Shown here: positions 36,500 to 47,133 of the stretch, in pieces
Layout of the letters: every line of letters begins with the position of its first letter
Position numbering within the stretch: the stretch's first letter is position 1
Assembly (NCBI RefSeq): GCF_038967635.1
Contig: NZ_CP152413.1
Coordinates: 7,320,001 to 7,384,000 of the forward strand
Reading direction: 5' to 3'
Source of the DNA: Bradyrhizobium sp. B124
GTDB lineage: Bacteria > Pseudomonadota > Alphaproteobacteria > Rhizobiales > Xanthobacteraceae
Length of the DNA: 64,000 nucleotides
Program-made: the position numbers and the translations under genes
The notes under the pieces: model-generated
Databases searched by the model: none
Seen by the model: only the letters and a program-made list of their open reading frames with translations
What the model was told of the DNA's origin: nothing

Positions 36500-37470
36500 T
36501 CATAGGCTGCCGGGAACATAGTCGCGTGGAACATGTCTCGTCCTGCTCTTCGCTACGTTAGGCGGGCCTTCGGCGGCTCGCAATCAGAAGAGCTCCTGCG
36601 CTTTGAGGGAAAACGGTATGAGAGGAGCTCCGGCCGGCTTGGTCTTCGCCGAACTTCTAGCGATTACGGGCCATAAGAGCGGCACTGCGTACCGCAATAG
36701 ATCGAATTGCTTGCGTCGGTAGTAAGCTGCATGAGGCGCGGCCAAAGGTGCGCCCGCGACCGAAAGGGAGAACGGGCGTTTTGCGCGTTGAGTATACGGG
36801 GTAGCTTCGAGGTGGAGGTCTTCCAGGCGATCTAATGAGGCGCAAGAGTTCGTGAGGAGCAATGAGGCCGCCTGAGGTAAGGCTGAAAAAAGGGCGATAC
36901 CACGCTCCAGTAGACGAAAGGAAACATCTGTGACGGACAGTGGCCCTGCGGTGAGCAGGAGTTAGTCCCGCAGAGCTCATTGCCTGCCAACCAACGTCGA
37001 TCATAAACAAGACGTCGGAAAATGGTTCGACAATTCAGTCCAGAGAGCTGCTGGGCTGAGAGGAGCTCTTTCATCGCTTGCTTAGCTCCGTCTCGTCGTA
37101 GCAACGTACTGCTTACGACGCGCTCAAGCCGGTCGAGACCGTTCCGTGGCAAGATCGCCCTGAGCGGCCGGCCTACATAGATTAATGGAACTCAGAATGC
37201 CAAGTACCTGAGTTTCGCGCGTGAGCCCTGTTCTGGATCGGCCAGCGGGCGGAGCAGGTCACGGATCAAGTAAAGCAAAGCAGGAAATCGACCGCTGGCA
37301 ATGCCAGCTGATTCGGGAAGTTGATTCCAGAAGATCCTTAGGAATTCTTACTGCAGATGCCGCGCGCTTGACGCCAAGAAGCTGATCGAGAGCGTCTCGC
37401 GTGAGAAGTGCTGAGATCGGACATGAAGTTGGGCGGCCGGCTAGCTGCAGGCGTGCCACCAGCCTCGGTT
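36500..37470. other. Gene-poor stretch between nopP and response regulator
   Basis: About 970 bp with no gene I can support. It holds inverted repeats such as CGCCCG/CGGGCG around 36749-36777. Minus-strand frames at 36584-37152 resemble no known protein. It may be the ruin of an insertion sequence. Confidence 0.4.
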
Positions 37471-37881
37471 CTACTTCAATGCAGCATTGAGGCACTCGAT
37501 CAGCGTGTGTCCGGCAAAGGGCTTGGCCAGAAAGCCAATCGCTCCCGAGCTCAGGACCGAGGCGCGCACGCGATCGTTCGGGAAGGCAGTAATGAAAATG
37601 AACGGCACCCTGAGACCTTTGGTCCGCATTTCGGCCAACAGGTCCAACCCGCTCATGACCGGCATCTGCACATCCGTAATGACGCAGGAGGTTTCGTTCA
37701 ACTGCGGTGACCTCAGAAAGTCCTCGGCCGACGCAAATGTTTGGACGATGTAGCCACGCGATTTCAAAAGGTTCTCTGTCGCCGCGCGGACCGAAGCGTC
37801 GTCGTCAACGACAGATATTAAATGCGTGGACAAGACGTGCCCTCCGGACGCAGGAATGGCGGCCGCCGCAGCATTAGCCAC
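37471..37881 (-). CDS. Single-domain response regulator
   Basis: 136 residues consisting of a receiver domain only: acidic triad VVDDDASVRA, phospho-Asp in CVITDVQMPVMSGLDLL, Thr/Lys switch residues in FIFITAFPND and GFLAKPFAG. No output domain follows, so it probably works by phosphotransfer or protein contacts. It lies 45 bp downstream of nodW on the same strand and is likely co-transcribed with nodVW. The N-terminal ~16 residues (MANAAAAAIPASGGHV) may not be translated; an internal TTG just before STHLISVVDDD is possible. Confidence 0.82.
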   Translation of the reverse strand: MANAAAAAIPASGGHVLSTHLISVVDDDASVRAATENLLKSRGYIVQTFASAEDFLRSPQLNETSCVITDVQMPVMSGLDLLAEMRTKGLRVPFIFITAFPNDRVRASVLSSGAIGFLAKPFAGHTLIECLNAALK

Positions 37882-37926
37882 CGTGGGCGAAAAGTGGGCT
37901 TGAGTGGTGAAATTGTAAAATCATAC

Positions 37927-38604
37927 TTAGGTTTGTTCGGGTCGGTTTGCACGGATGCCCAGCGTCTCAGTCATTCTGATCAAATCCGCAAGCGACCGGG
38001 CGCGCATCTTTTTCATTAGGTGTCCCCGGTAGATCTTGACCGTAATCTCGGCGAGTCCCAGCTCGGCGGCTATCTGCTTGTTCATCAGGCCGGTAGCGAC
38101 CAGCTTCATCACTGCCTGTTCTCGCGGGCTTAAGGTCTCAAATAGAGCCCGCAGCTCCGCGACGGCCTGCTGAGTCTTCCGTCTCTTGCGATCACGTTCG
38201 GTCGCGGCGACCACGGCGTCAAGCAGTTCCTGATCGCGAAACGGTTTGGTGAGAAAATCGACCGCTCCGCCTTTCATGGCCCTGACGCTCATGGGAATGT
38301 CGCCGTGGCCGGTGATGAAAATGATCGGAACATTAATGTTCAACCGCGCCAGCTCAGCCTGGAACTCAAGTCCACTCAGACCTGGCAGCCGGATATCGAG
38401 GACCAGGCAGCTAACAACATCGGGAAGCCTGCTCTGTAGCATTTCGCGGGCCGACCCGAATGCAACGACGTCCAGGCCGACCGATTGAAAAAGGTTCGTT
38501 AGCGACCGACGCATCGAGACATCATCTTCGACAACGAAGACTATCGCATTCGCCGACGCGTCAGCCTTGCTGCCTTCGCGCGGGGGGGCAGAGCGTTCAC
38601 TCAC
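37927..38604 (-). CDS. nodW: NodW-type response regulator (FixJ/NarL class)
   Basis: 225 residues. The receiver domain has [10 protein letters not shown], phospho-Asp in [16 protein letters not shown] and Lys in [12 protein letters not shown]-terminal LuxR-type HTH follows ([40 protein letters not shown]). In B. japonicum NodW is activated by NodV in response to isoflavones and is needed to nodulate some hosts. It overlaps nodV by ATGA at 38601-38604, showing tight coupling. FixJ is the main alternative, but FixL has a heme PAS and a different size. Confidence 0.82.
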   Translation of the reverse strand: MSERSAPPREGSKADASANAIVFVVEDDVSMRRSLTNLFQSVGLDVVAFGSAREMLQSRLPDVVSCLVLDIRLPGLSGLEFQAELARLNINVPIIFITGHGDIPMSVRAMKGGAVDFLTKPFRDQELLDAVVAATERDRKRRKTQQAVAELRALFETLSPREQAVMKLVATGLMNKQIAAELGLAEITVKIYRGHLMKKMRARSLADLIRMTETLGIRANRPEQT

Positions 38605-41273
38605 GGCACGAGCTCCTTGTGCAACGGCAGGTCAAACCGAAAGCTTGCCCCCGGCCCCTGCTTGCGAACGACTGAAAGGTGCCCTCCATGAGCTTCCACA
38701 ATCGAGCGACAGATCGAAAGACCCATGCCAAGACCACTCGATTTTGTCGTGAAGAAGGGGTCTAACACTCGGTCGGTATCATCTTTAGCGATCCCGACGC
38801 CGCAATCCGTCACGGTAAGCTGCACGTGTCCCGTATCGTCCTTAGATGACTGAATCACCAGTTCGCGCGCTCGGTCCGTAACTGCGTCCATGGCTTCGAT
38901 CCCATTCATTACCAGATTGATGATCACCTGTTGCAGCTGAATCCGATCACCGAGGATCGCGGGCAGGGCTTCCGTCAACTTAGTCTTTAGGGTCACTCGG
39001 TGGCTAACCAGCTCACGTGCCACCAAAGCAATGACATCCTTAACAACATCGTTTATATCGAGCGGTACCATCTCGATCTCGCCTTTCTTCGCAAGTACGC
39101 GAATGCGACGGATCACTTCGCTGGCCCGGATTGCGTCTTCGATGATCCACTCAACCGAAGAGCGCGCGGCGGAAAGATCTGGTGTCTGGCGGGCCATCCA
39201 GCCGAGGCACGCGTCGGCGTTGCTGATAATCGCGGCGAGTGGCTGGTTGATTTCGTGGGCGATGGAGGTTGTCAGCTCTCCTAACGTCGTCACACGCGTC
39301 ACATGTGCAAGCTCCGCCTGTGCCTTTCGGAGCTCTTGTTCGGCTTGATCTGCGCGAATCATGGCGGTGATGTCGGTGCTGACGCCGCGGTAGCCGAGGA
39401 AATTGCCATCTAAATCAAAAAAAGGCTTGCCGCTCGTCCGGACGTAGATCGGAGATCCCATACGGTTGACAGTGCGATAGACGAGATCCCGAAACGGAAG
39501 ATGCGCCTCCAGCGTCGCCCGATGTTGCCGCCACTTCTCAGGGTCGTCCTCGACGTCGCACGCGATGTCCCAGCGAGGCAGGCCGATCAATCCCATCGCC
39601 AATATTCCCGCAGCGCTGGTGTGCTCGGACAGGTGGGTGACCTGATGATCTGGTCCTGTCTCCCAGAGCCAGTCGGAAGCTGTTTCGGCGTAATCGCGAA
39701 AGCGCTGCTCGCTTTCGCTCAGCGCAGAAAGTGTGTTTTCCAGGCGTTCCCTAGCGGCGTATTGCTCGGTGATATCCATATGTGTTCCGATGAGTTCGCT
39801 CACATTGCCATCGCTGCCGACCACCACATGCGCGACGGAGTGTATGCGCCTTATCCCGCCATCTGCCAGAAGGATTCGAAAATCATACTCGAAGCGCCCT
39901 TCCTTGCCTTCAATAGCCTGGCGCTGCACTTCCTGAAGCCGCGGCAGGTCATCTGGATGAATGCGCGACCGAATGGTCTCGATCGATACAGTCTCTTGCG
40001 GTTCAAAGCCAAATAGACGGTCGACCTCAGCGGAGCGATACACAAAGTCGAGATTGTAGACGTCCCAGGACCAGCTGCCCGTGTGACTGAGACGCTGAGC
40101 TTCGGCCAAATAGGCTTCGCTGCGGCGTAGCTGCTGTTCTGTTTGCCTTGTCGCCGTGATATCCGTCGCTGCGCCGACAAACTCGATGTCACCCGCGGCA
40201 GTTCTTGTTGCGCGCGCTCGCGCATGGATGTGCTTCACCGAGCCATCCGGCAGCAGCAGCCGGTATTCATGCTCGAAATCCTTTGGGTCTCGCATCACTC
40301 GATCGATGGTCTCTTGGACCGAAGCTCTATCGTCTGGATGCGTGCGTTCGATGACCAGTTGTGGCGCCGGAACCGTCGGCGGGTCCACCTGGAAAATTCG
40401 AAAAGTCTCCTTTGACCAAAATGCCTCGCCGGTGGTAGCGTTCCAGCCGAAGCTGCCTGTATGGCTCAGCTCCTGCGCCTGAGCCAAATGGGCTTCGCTC
40501 CGCTGCAGAGCAAGTTCGGTTTGCTTTCGCTCCGTGACATCTTCGCAGGCTATGAGGACAATGGACTGGTCATCGGCCCAGAGCATTGCTTTGGCGTTTT
40601 CACGTACCCACAATACCGAGCCGTCTTTTCTGACTTTCTGGACGTCCCAAGTGCGCGATTGGCCGATATCTTCAAAGCACATTCGAACGCATTTGCGAAC
40701 GAACGCGCGATCCTCCTCAAGAAAGACTCTCAGGACGGATTGACCGACCAGTTCCGCAGGCGCATAGCCGAGTTGTGTCGCGCCGTATGTATTGACGTTG
40801 AGGATAGTACCGGCTTCGTCGAGCATGAAATACATGGCTGGGTTGTGTTCAAAGATTGCGCGCCACCGTTTTTCGCGATCCTTCAAATCGGCCGCGCTGC
40901 GCCGGAGCTTGGCCGCAGCCTCACGTGCTACCTCTCTTTCCTGGCGGACTTTTCCGATCAGGTGCGTTCCGACAATCGAGACAGTAAAGAATGCGACGAC
41001 CACCGGAAGAGCTTGAGGGTCATCGATCCGCAGACTGAACGCCGGGGGCACAAAGTAGTACGCCAAAGCAGCGATGGCTAAGACCGAAAGCGCGGATGAT
41101 GCGATAAAGCTGCCGATCAAAGAAAACAGCAATATCACCAGCAAATAGGCGAACGCCGTCGCAGCGAAATGCGTGTGAAGGTACAAGGAAGCTTGCGTCA
41201 CCACCGCCAGCGTTATGCTGCCGAAAGCAAACTGCGTGGCTGAACGTTTGAAATTGCTGATCTGGTTAAGCAT
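38601..41273 (-). CDS. nodV: NodV-type sensor histidine kinase with PAS domains
   Basis: 890 residues from ATG 41273 ([15 protein letters not shown]), close to the ~889 I recall for NodV. The N-terminus has four membrane segments ([39 protein letters not shown]). Four PAS/PAC modules follow (from about 130 to 650, for example [20 protein letters not shown]). The HisKA phospho-site is in [20 protein letters not shown] (about residue 670). The ATPase domain has [20 protein letters not shown] and [20 protein letters not shown]. It would sense host flavonoid signals and phosphorylate NodW. An in-frame ATG at 41336 is less likely. Confidence 0.82.
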   Translation of the reverse strand: MLNQISNFKRSATQFAFGSITLAVVTQASLYLHTHFAATAFAYLLVILLFSLIGSFIASSALSVLAIAALAYYFVPPAFSLRIDDPQALPVVVAFFTVSIVGTHLIGKVRQEREVAREAAAKLRRSAADLKDREKRWRAIFEHNPAMYFMLDEAGTILNVNTYGATQLGYAPAELVGQSVLRVFLEEDRAFVRKCVRMCFEDIGQSRTWDVQKVRKDGSVLWVRENAKAMLWADDQSIVLIACEDVTERKQTELALQRSEAHLAQAQELSHTGSFGWNATTGEAFWSKETFRIFQVDPPTVPAPQLVIERTHPDDRASVQETIDRVMRDPKDFEHEYRLLLPDGSVKHIHARARATRTAAGDIEFVGAATDITATRQTEQQLRRSEAYLAEAQRLSHTGSWSWDVYNLDFVYRSAEVDRLFGFEPQETVSIETIRSRIHPDDLPRLQEVQRQAIEGKEGRFEYDFRILLADGGIRRIHSVAHVVVGSDGNVSELIGTHMDITEQYAARERLENTLSALSESEQRFRDYAETASDWLWETGPDHQVTHLSEHTSAAGILAMGLIGLPRWDIACDVEDDPEKWRQHRATLEAHLPFRDLVYRTVNRMGSPIYVRTSGKPFFDLDGNFLGYRGVSTDITAMIRADQAEQELRKAQAELAHVTRVTTLGELTTSIAHEINQPLAAIISNADACLGWMARQTPDLSAARSSVEWIIEDAIRASEVIRRIRVLAKKGEIEMVPLDINDVVKDVIALVARELVSHRVTLKTKLTEALPAILGDRIQLQQVIINLVMNGIEAMDAVTDRARELVIQSSKDDTGHVQLTVTDCGVGIAKDDTDRVLDPFFTTKSSGLGMGLSICRSIVEAHGGHLSVVRKQGPGASFRFDLPLHKELVP

Positions 41274-42152
41274 TCTTAGACCGTCCGGCCTTTCCGCGGC
41301 GGGAGAGCTATAACATTTTAGGCAAAAATGGGGCAATCCTTTCTGTCCCGAGAGGCGCTCGCGCGCAGTTCCGAGATCGATTGCTTGCAGCGGAACTCAG
41401 CACGCGCCGAGGAAAGGCGCATCACAAACGTAGGTATAGTTGTCCTAAACCTTTCAATATCGCGCGCTGACATGGGTACAATCGAGCCTGAGATGTCTGG
41501 TTTGCCTCGCTGCCGATTAATCCTCGCAGGCGCCCGAGGCCGCGGGCGGCCCCCGCAGAGCTCAGGCGCGTGGCGCCAGAGCACGTCCAACGTGGGGACA
41601 AGGCTACATCGGTTCAGCAAAGACGCTGACGCTGAACAAAGAGGCACACCTCGCCTAATCTGAAAAGAGCAGCAACAAGCTGTGGAGCGGGTGACGTTAC
41701 CTCTGTGCGATCCATCTGGGCGTGGTGAAGGCGCTAATCTGATCCACGGTGATGACGCCCATTGCGGTCTGATGCCGCGACACGCACTGGAAACAACGGA
41801 TGAGCGAGTTGCGCCAGCAAGATCGCCACCACATCGTCGTGGCGAGGCCAGTTTAGTGCCAGCCACCTGCCGCTAATCTTGCGCCGGCATTGGAATGGCT
41901 AGGAGCTCTCACCTCGAAAGGCCCGTCCGAAAAAGGACTACGGAAAAAGTCTCTTTTGACCTCGTTTCGGGGATCTTTTCAGACCCGTTGCCGGGGGCGA
42001 GCCGCGGCGCGGTAGTAGAAACCGGAAATTCCGCGAAAAGATGATCCGGCTCGCAGTTCAAGTCGATGGTGCCGATTTGAACTACGAGGAATCACGAAGT
42101 TGGCTACATTCGAGTTCGACAGTCTTGAAATCACGGCCAAAAATGCGGGGGC
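41274..42152. other. Spacer between nodV and dctA
   Basis: No gene supported. It contains the second copy of the shared 62-bp element (41425-41487), the likely nodV promoter, and near 41935-42040 a run of GAAAAAG/TTTTC-rich sequence without a clear hairpin. Confidence 0.45.
41425..41487 (-). repeat. 62-bp element upstream of nodV, copy B
   Basis: Matches 32687-32748 at about 48 of 62 positions with one single-base gap. It ends 152 bp upstream of the nodV ATG, in the same orientation relative to nodV as copy A is to noeL. It could be a regulator-binding promoter element or a remnant of a small mobile repeat. Confidence 0.55.
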
Positions 42153-43475
42153 CTACCTCCTTGTGTTTCTGGTGTCGATACTGGTGGAATCGGTGGGCTG
42201 CTTGAGCCGGGCGTGTAGCGTCGCGTGCTCGAGCTCGCCTTCCCACCAGGACACGAACACAGCGGCGATGCCATTGCCGGTGATGTTGGTAAGGGCTCGC
42301 ACTTCGCTCATAAACTTGTCGATCGAGAACACGATTGCCATGCCCGCCACCAGCGCCGGGTTGACCACCGACAATGTCGCTGCGAGCGTGATAAAGCCCG
42401 CGCCAGTGACGCCGCTTGCCCCCTTCGAGGTCAGCATTGCCACGAACAAGATCGTGAGCTGCTGGCCAAAGGTGAGATCGACCCCGAGTGCCTGGGCAAT
42501 GAACAATGTCGCAAGCGTCATATAGATGTTGGTACCGTCGAGGTTGAAGGAGTAGCCGGTTGGCACCACGAGGCCGACCACGGGCTTGGAGCAGCCCAGT
42601 CGTTCGAGCTTTTCCATCAATTGCGGCAGCGCGCTTTCCGAGGACGAGGTGCCGAGCACGATCAAAAGCTCGTCCTTGATATAGACAATGAACTTGAAGA
42701 TCGAAAAGCCGACGATGCGCGCGATCAGACCGAGCACGACCACCACAAAGACCGCGGCCGTGGCATAGAATAGCGCGATCAGACCGATCAGATTACCCAG
42801 CGCCGCCGGCCCGAACTTGCCTATCGTGAAGGCCATCGCGCCGAATGCACCGATCGGGGCCGCTTTCATGATGATGGCGATCACGCCGAATACCGCGTGC
42901 GCGACGTCGTCAATCATGCCGCGCAGCCCATTTCCACGCTCTCCCAGCGCCATCAGCGAAAAGCCAAACAGGATCGCGAACAGGAGCACCTGCAGGACAT
43001 CGCCGCGAGCGAGGGCGCCGACCACAGTTTCGGGAATGATATTGAGAAAGAAATCGACCGTCTTGGAGGCTTCCGCCCGCTTGACGTAATTGGCGACCGC
43101 CGCAGCATCGGGTTTGACCGCAAGGCCATGGCCGATTTGGAACAGATTGCCCATGACAAGGCCCAACACCAAGGCAAAGCTGGAGACGATCTCGAAATAG
43201 ACCAGCGCCTTGACGCCGACGCGCCCGACTTTCCTTGCATCTTGAATATGCGCGATGCCGGATGCGACGGTGCAGAAGATGATCGGCGCGATCACCATTT
43301 TGATCAGCTTGATGAAGCCGTCACCGAGCGCCTTGACCCAGTCGTTGGTCGCAACCGATGGCCATAGCCAGCCGACGATGACGCCAATCACGATCGCGAT
43401 CAACACCTGGACGTAGAGAATTTTATACCAAGTTTGCGACGCGCGCGCGGATGCCGCAGTTGCCATGGTGGTCAT
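42153..43475 (-). CDS. dctA: C4-dicarboxylate transporter DctA
   Basis: 440-residue sodium/proton:dicarboxylate symporter that brings plant-derived malate and succinate into bacteroids. Typical DctA sequences are visible: [40 protein letters not shown], the Ser-rich loop [20 protein letters not shown], and [40 protein letters not shown]. The start at 43475 follows GGAAG by four bases; the extra 14 codons upstream to 43517 are not conserved. A sigma-54 promoter lies about 150 bp upstream. The gene appears intact. Confidence 0.92.
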   Translation of the reverse strand: MTTMATAASARASQTWYKILYVQVLIAIVIGVIVGWLWPSVATNDWVKALGDGFIKLIKMVIAPIIFCTVASGIAHIQDARKVGRVGVKALVYFEIVSSFALVLGLVMGNLFQIGHGLAVKPDAAAVANYVKRAEASKTVDFFLNIIPETVVGALARGDVLQVLLFAILFGFSLMALGERGNGLRGMIDDVAHAVFGVIAIIMKAAPIGAFGAMAFTIGKFGPAALGNLIGLIALFYATAAVFVVVVLGLIARIVGFSIFKFIVYIKDELLIVLGTSSSESALPQLMEKLERLGCSKPVVGLVVPTGYSFNLDGTNIYMTLATLFIAQALGVDLTFGQQLTILFVAMLTSKGASGVTGAGFITLAATLSVVNPALVAGMAIVFSIDKFMSEVRALTNITGNGIAAVFVSWWEGELEHATLHARLKQPTDSTSIDTRNTRR

Positions 43476-43634
43476 GACGCTTCCTTCCCGAATACACTCG
43501 AATACGGGCCGTCGCATCGTTGAGAGGCGCCGGCCTCATACGAGGCTGTCGTTTTAGCCGTGTCCGATTGAAGACAGTTCCGAGAGCCGGGGCGTCATTC
43601 CAAAGGCAGGCGTTCAATTATGTCTTTTTCGTCA

Positions 43635-43650
43635 AGCAAGATTTGCACCA
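43635..43650 (-). promoter_or_regulatory. Sigma-54 promoter of dctA
   Basis: On the minus strand TGGTGCAAATCTTGCT: GG at -24, GC at -12, 10-base spacing, with the TTGCT core exact. The predicted start of transcription is near 43624, giving a 150-base leader before dctA. RpoN control of dctA is established in rhizobia (DctD, and NifA in bacteroids). No TGT-N10-ACA NifA site was found upstream. Confidence 0.65.
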
Positions 43651-44547
43651 GACGTCCAACCCGCGGCCGATCAAAGGGCCATCGGAAACACGTCTGCCTC
43701 CTAGCGAGGTTCATTTGAATACCCGGACGGCGTTGGCAAGTCCGAATGCGAAGGCGTTGCTCAGGGTGACGCATATCTTGTCTTGCACTGGCAGGGTACG
43801 ATTAGCCGAGTCGTGTCTCGGCGTGGAAGCTCAGTGTGATCGGTATGCGTCGAGTGCTGAGTTGATGCAACAATGCGCTGCATTGGTAAAATTGATTGTC
43901 TGGATCGCAGGTATCCACGCGATGGAAGCGTGGTGAGATCAAGGCTAGGCTAGATTTGGCTTCGTTAGGAAATCTTTGATTTGGCGCGGGGCACTGCGTT
44001 GTTTACTCGCGGTAAAGCTCGTTCGTGCACGGGGGCGTCTCCAGGTCCGTGCTAATGGTGCGGCTAGGCAGGTTTGGTCGATGTAAGGCGTATCCGCCTT
44101 CGGCACTGGGTGAGCCTTTGGTCGTCTCGCACAAGCCAGTGCTGCGATGGTTTCTCAACTCGATCATTCCGCCTTGGCAGCTTTGATCGTTCGTTTTCGA
44201 CCTCTTTGTCAGGCAGGACGAGACCAGCGTGACTGACTTGGGCTGTACTGGCGAGTTCGAACAGAGTGGCGACAATTGGATGACGGCGAGCGTGCTCCAG
44301 TCCAGCAGTACATGGCCCGGTGAAGCCGGACGGTTGAGCGAATTTCTCCCGCGCAATGCGCTTCTGCAATCTTGCGAAGCCGACTGATCAACCTTGCGCA
44401 TGTCCAGCCCACAATGAGCGTCTTTGCATCCGTGAGTGATGATTGAGCAAGGTCGTCTGCCGGAGCGGTGCCAAACGGGAAAACACCGTTAGGCGGTGGA
44501 CGACTTCGAGCAGAATGCGGTGGGCCCATCTCTCCGTTCAGATTATT
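43651..44547. other. Spacer upstream of the dctA promoter
   Basis: About 900 bp without a supportable gene. Several frames are open on both strands, none recognisable. It may contain activator sites for the dctA promoter and debris of a lost gene. Confidence 0.4.
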
Positions 44548-44623
44548 TCTGTATACAGACTTACCATCGAAAGCACGAAGAGTCGTCATATTTCGATCGA
44601 AATCCGCCGACTATGTATACACT
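44548..44623. promoter_or_regulatory. Palindromic operator pair before vanA remnant
   Basis: A perfect 12-bp palindrome TCTGTATACAGA (44548-44559) and a second TGTATACA core (44614-44621), with core starts about 64 bp apart. TGTATAC-type palindromes are typical of FadR/GntR-family repressors, and a GntR-FCD gene lies downstream (45703). They probably once controlled the van-like genes. Confidence 0.5.
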
Positions 44624-44650
44624 CAGTGTCCAGAAGTGAGGAATCGGCAC

Positions 44651-45699
44651 ATGACCCATTGCTTTCCGACCAATGCCTGGTACGCGGCCGCTTGGGATGC
44701 CAAGTGAAGCAGGCGCTGTTGCCCCGCACGATCTGCGGCAAGCATGTTGTGATGTATCGGCGCACCAACGGCGAAGTCGCAGCGCTGGAGGATGCCTGTT
44801 GGCATCGGTTGGTGCCGCTCTCAAAAGGTCGCCTTGAGGGCGACAGCGTCACCTGCAGCTATCATGGGCTAAAATTCAACGCACAGGGCCGCTGCACCTT
44901 CATGCCCTCGCAACAGACGATCAACCCCTCCGCCTGTGTGCGTGCCTATCCTGTCGTCGAGCGCCATCGGTTCGTCTGGTTGTGGATGGGTGATCCAGCG
45001 CTAGCCGATCCGGGCTTGGTGCCCGATATGCACTGGAACGATGATTCCGCTTGGGCTGGCGATGGTGACACCATTCACCTTAAATGCGATTACCGTCTGG
45101 TTGTCGACAACCTCATGGACCTGACCCACGAAACTTTTGTGCATGGCGCCAGCATCGGCAATGACGCCATCGCGGAAGCGCCGTTTGACGTCACTCATGG
45201 CGAAAAAACCGCCACCGTAACGCGCTGGATGAAGGGGATTACCGCGCCGCCGTTCTGGGCCAAACAATTGCAAAAACCCGGCCCGGTGGACCGCTGGCAA
45301 ATCATTCGTTTCGAGGCGCCGTGCACCATCAATATCGACGTCGGGGTGGCGCCGGCTGAAACCGGCGCGCCCGAAGGCAATCGCTCGGCCGGCGTCAATG
45401 GTATTGTCCTCAACACCATCACGCCGGAAACGGAAACGAGCTGCCATTATTTCTGGGCATTCGTGCGCAATTACCGTCTGAACGAACAGCGCCTGACCAC
45501 CGAACTGCGCCAGGGCGTTTCCGGCATCTTCCGTGAGGATGAGGTCATTCTTGAAGCGCAGCAGCGCGCGATCGAAGAAAATCCTGACCGGGTCTTCTAT
45601 AATCTCAATATCGATACCGGCGCGATGTGGGCCCGCCGTCTGATAGATCGCATGATCGACGCCGAGAACGCGTCGCAAAGCCAGCAGGCTGCGGAGTAG
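44651..45699 (+). pseudogene. vanA: VanA-like Rieske oxygenase, frameshifted
   Basis: Aromatic O-demethylase oxygenase component. The start MTHCFPTNAWYAAAWDAK lies in one frame and hits TGA at about 44705. One base lost near 44700 (GATGCCAAGTGAAG for GATGCCGAAGTGAAG) shifts the rest, VKQALLPRTICGKHVVMYRR, to another frame that runs intact to 45699. The Rieske cluster motifs DACWHRLVPLSK and VTCSYHGLKFN and the mononuclear iron site DNLMDLTHETFVHG are preserved. Apart from the frameshift the protein would be full length (~350 residues), so inactivation is recent or a sequencing error. Confidence 0.75.
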
Positions 45700-45702
45700 G
45701 AC

Positions 45703-46455
45703 ATGGCCGAGCGCGACACTGATCGCTCCGTCTCGCAGACGGTGCGCGTCTAGCTCAGCTTGCGCGATCTGATCCCGTCGGGCGACTTGCGGCCGGGCGA
45801 GCGGATCTCCGAGTTGCAGGCGGTGGAAACGACCGGCGCCTCGCGCACCCCGGTGCGAATGGCGCTGGTTCGGCTGGAGGAGGAAGGACTTTTGGAAGCG
45901 ATCCCTTCTGGCGGCTTCATGGTGAAGGCGTTCTCCGAGCGAGATGTCCTGGACTCGATCGAACTGCGTGGCACGCTGGAAGGTCTGGCCGCGCGCTTTG
46001 CCAGCGAGCGCGGCGTTTCGTCGCGCGATCTCGAGCCTCTGAAAGGATGCCTTGACGAGATTGACGGCCTGGTGCGGCAGGATCCGATCTCCGTCGAGGC
46101 TTTCTCCTCCTACATCGCGTTCAATGCACGGTTTCACGCGCTGTTGACCGAATTGTCACGCAGTGCGCCCTTGATCCGGCAGGTCGATCGCGCGTCTGCG
46201 TTGCCATTCGCCTCGCCCAGCGGCTTTGTGGTGACCCAATCGACACTACCGGATGCGCGCGACACACTTTTGATTGCGCAAGATCAACACCGCGTCGTGA
46301 TCGACGCAATCGAAAACCGCGAAGGCGCGCGGGCCGAAGCAATCATGCGCGAGCACACGCGAGTGGCGGCGCGCAATTTGCGCCTGGTGCTCAAGAACAA
46401 GACGCATTTTGACCTGCTGCCGGGACTGGCGCTCATCAGGATGGCAGGCGATTAG
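45703..46455 (+). pseudogene. vanR: GntR/FCD regulator VanR-like, nonsense mutation
   Basis: The frame opens with ATG 45703 (MAERDTDRSVSQTVRV), 3 bases after the vanA stop, and is cut by TAG at 45751, in phase. It then continues LSLRDLIPSGDLRPGERISE, SRTPVRMALVRLEEEGLLEA (winged HTH) and an FCD ligand domain (IELRGTLEGLAARFASERG, FNARFHALLTELS, DQHRVVIDAIENREGARAEA) to 46455. CAG-to-TAG is the simplest lesion. Re-initiation at TTG 45760 would give 231 residues missing only the first helix-leading segment, so partial function is conceivable. Confidence 0.7.
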
Positions 46456-46466
46456 AGGAGACCTGC

Positions 46467-47133
46467 ATGCGGTTCATGGAAAGCTGGAAACCCGCAACCC
46501 TTGTTGCGACGCGCGATCTGACGCCTGCGATCCGCGAGTTGCTGATCAAACCGGAAAACTTCGATGGCGTCGCCTATCCGGTCGGCAGCCATATCAATAT
46601 CGCCGTCACGATCGATGGTCGCCCGGAGACGCGGTCCTACTCCTTCGCGGTACATGTGGTCGCTCGCCCCGGGCGCGCGGCTGGCCATCACACTGCCAGC
46701 CTCGCTGCCGCCCGACGCCTTGACGCTCTTGTGCGGTCCGATGCGGATGCTCGATGCCGCGCGCCGGGCCTGGACGGGCGCAGGGCGCGCACTATCCGAC
46801 CTACGCTACGAGACCTTCGGTTCAAGCGGCTCGCTGCCGACTGAAGGTTTCTGGGTGCGCCTTGCAGGTCGAGCCGTCGCGATCGAGATACCGCGCGATC
46901 GCTCGTTGCTGGACGTGCTCAATGAGGCCGGCTACGAGGTGATTGCGGATTGCAGGCGCGGCGAGTGTGGCGTCTGCGCCATCGACCTCGTCAACATCGA
47001 CGGTGAGCTCGACCACCGCGACGTCTTCTTCAGCGAGCAGCAAAAGCACGCGAACGAAAAGATCTGCGCATGTGTCTCTCGCGCCAGCGGCACCATTACC
47101 GTCGATATACTGCATCGCCCGGACGCGCTGTAG
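46467..47133 (+). pseudogene. vanB: VanB-like reductase, internally deleted
   Basis: Ferredoxin-type reductase of the demethylase. The N-terminal FMN/FAD-binding part (LTPAIRELLIKPENFDGVAY, PVGSHINIAVTIDGRPETRS) is in one frame. Near 46645 the reading shifts to another frame, SRYMWSLAPGARLAITLP, which joins directly to LPPDALTLLCGPMRMLDAAR. About 90-100 residues of the NAD domain are missing relative to the usual ~315. The C-terminal 2Fe-2S domain (ADCRRGECGVCAIDLVNIDG, KICACVSRASG) is intact. It cannot make a working reductase. Confidence 0.75.

Noticed and set aside
36740..37160. Possible group II intron or insertion-sequence end
   Set aside because: GTGCGCCCG and a short stem look suggestive, but no maturase frame or domain V structure could be found.
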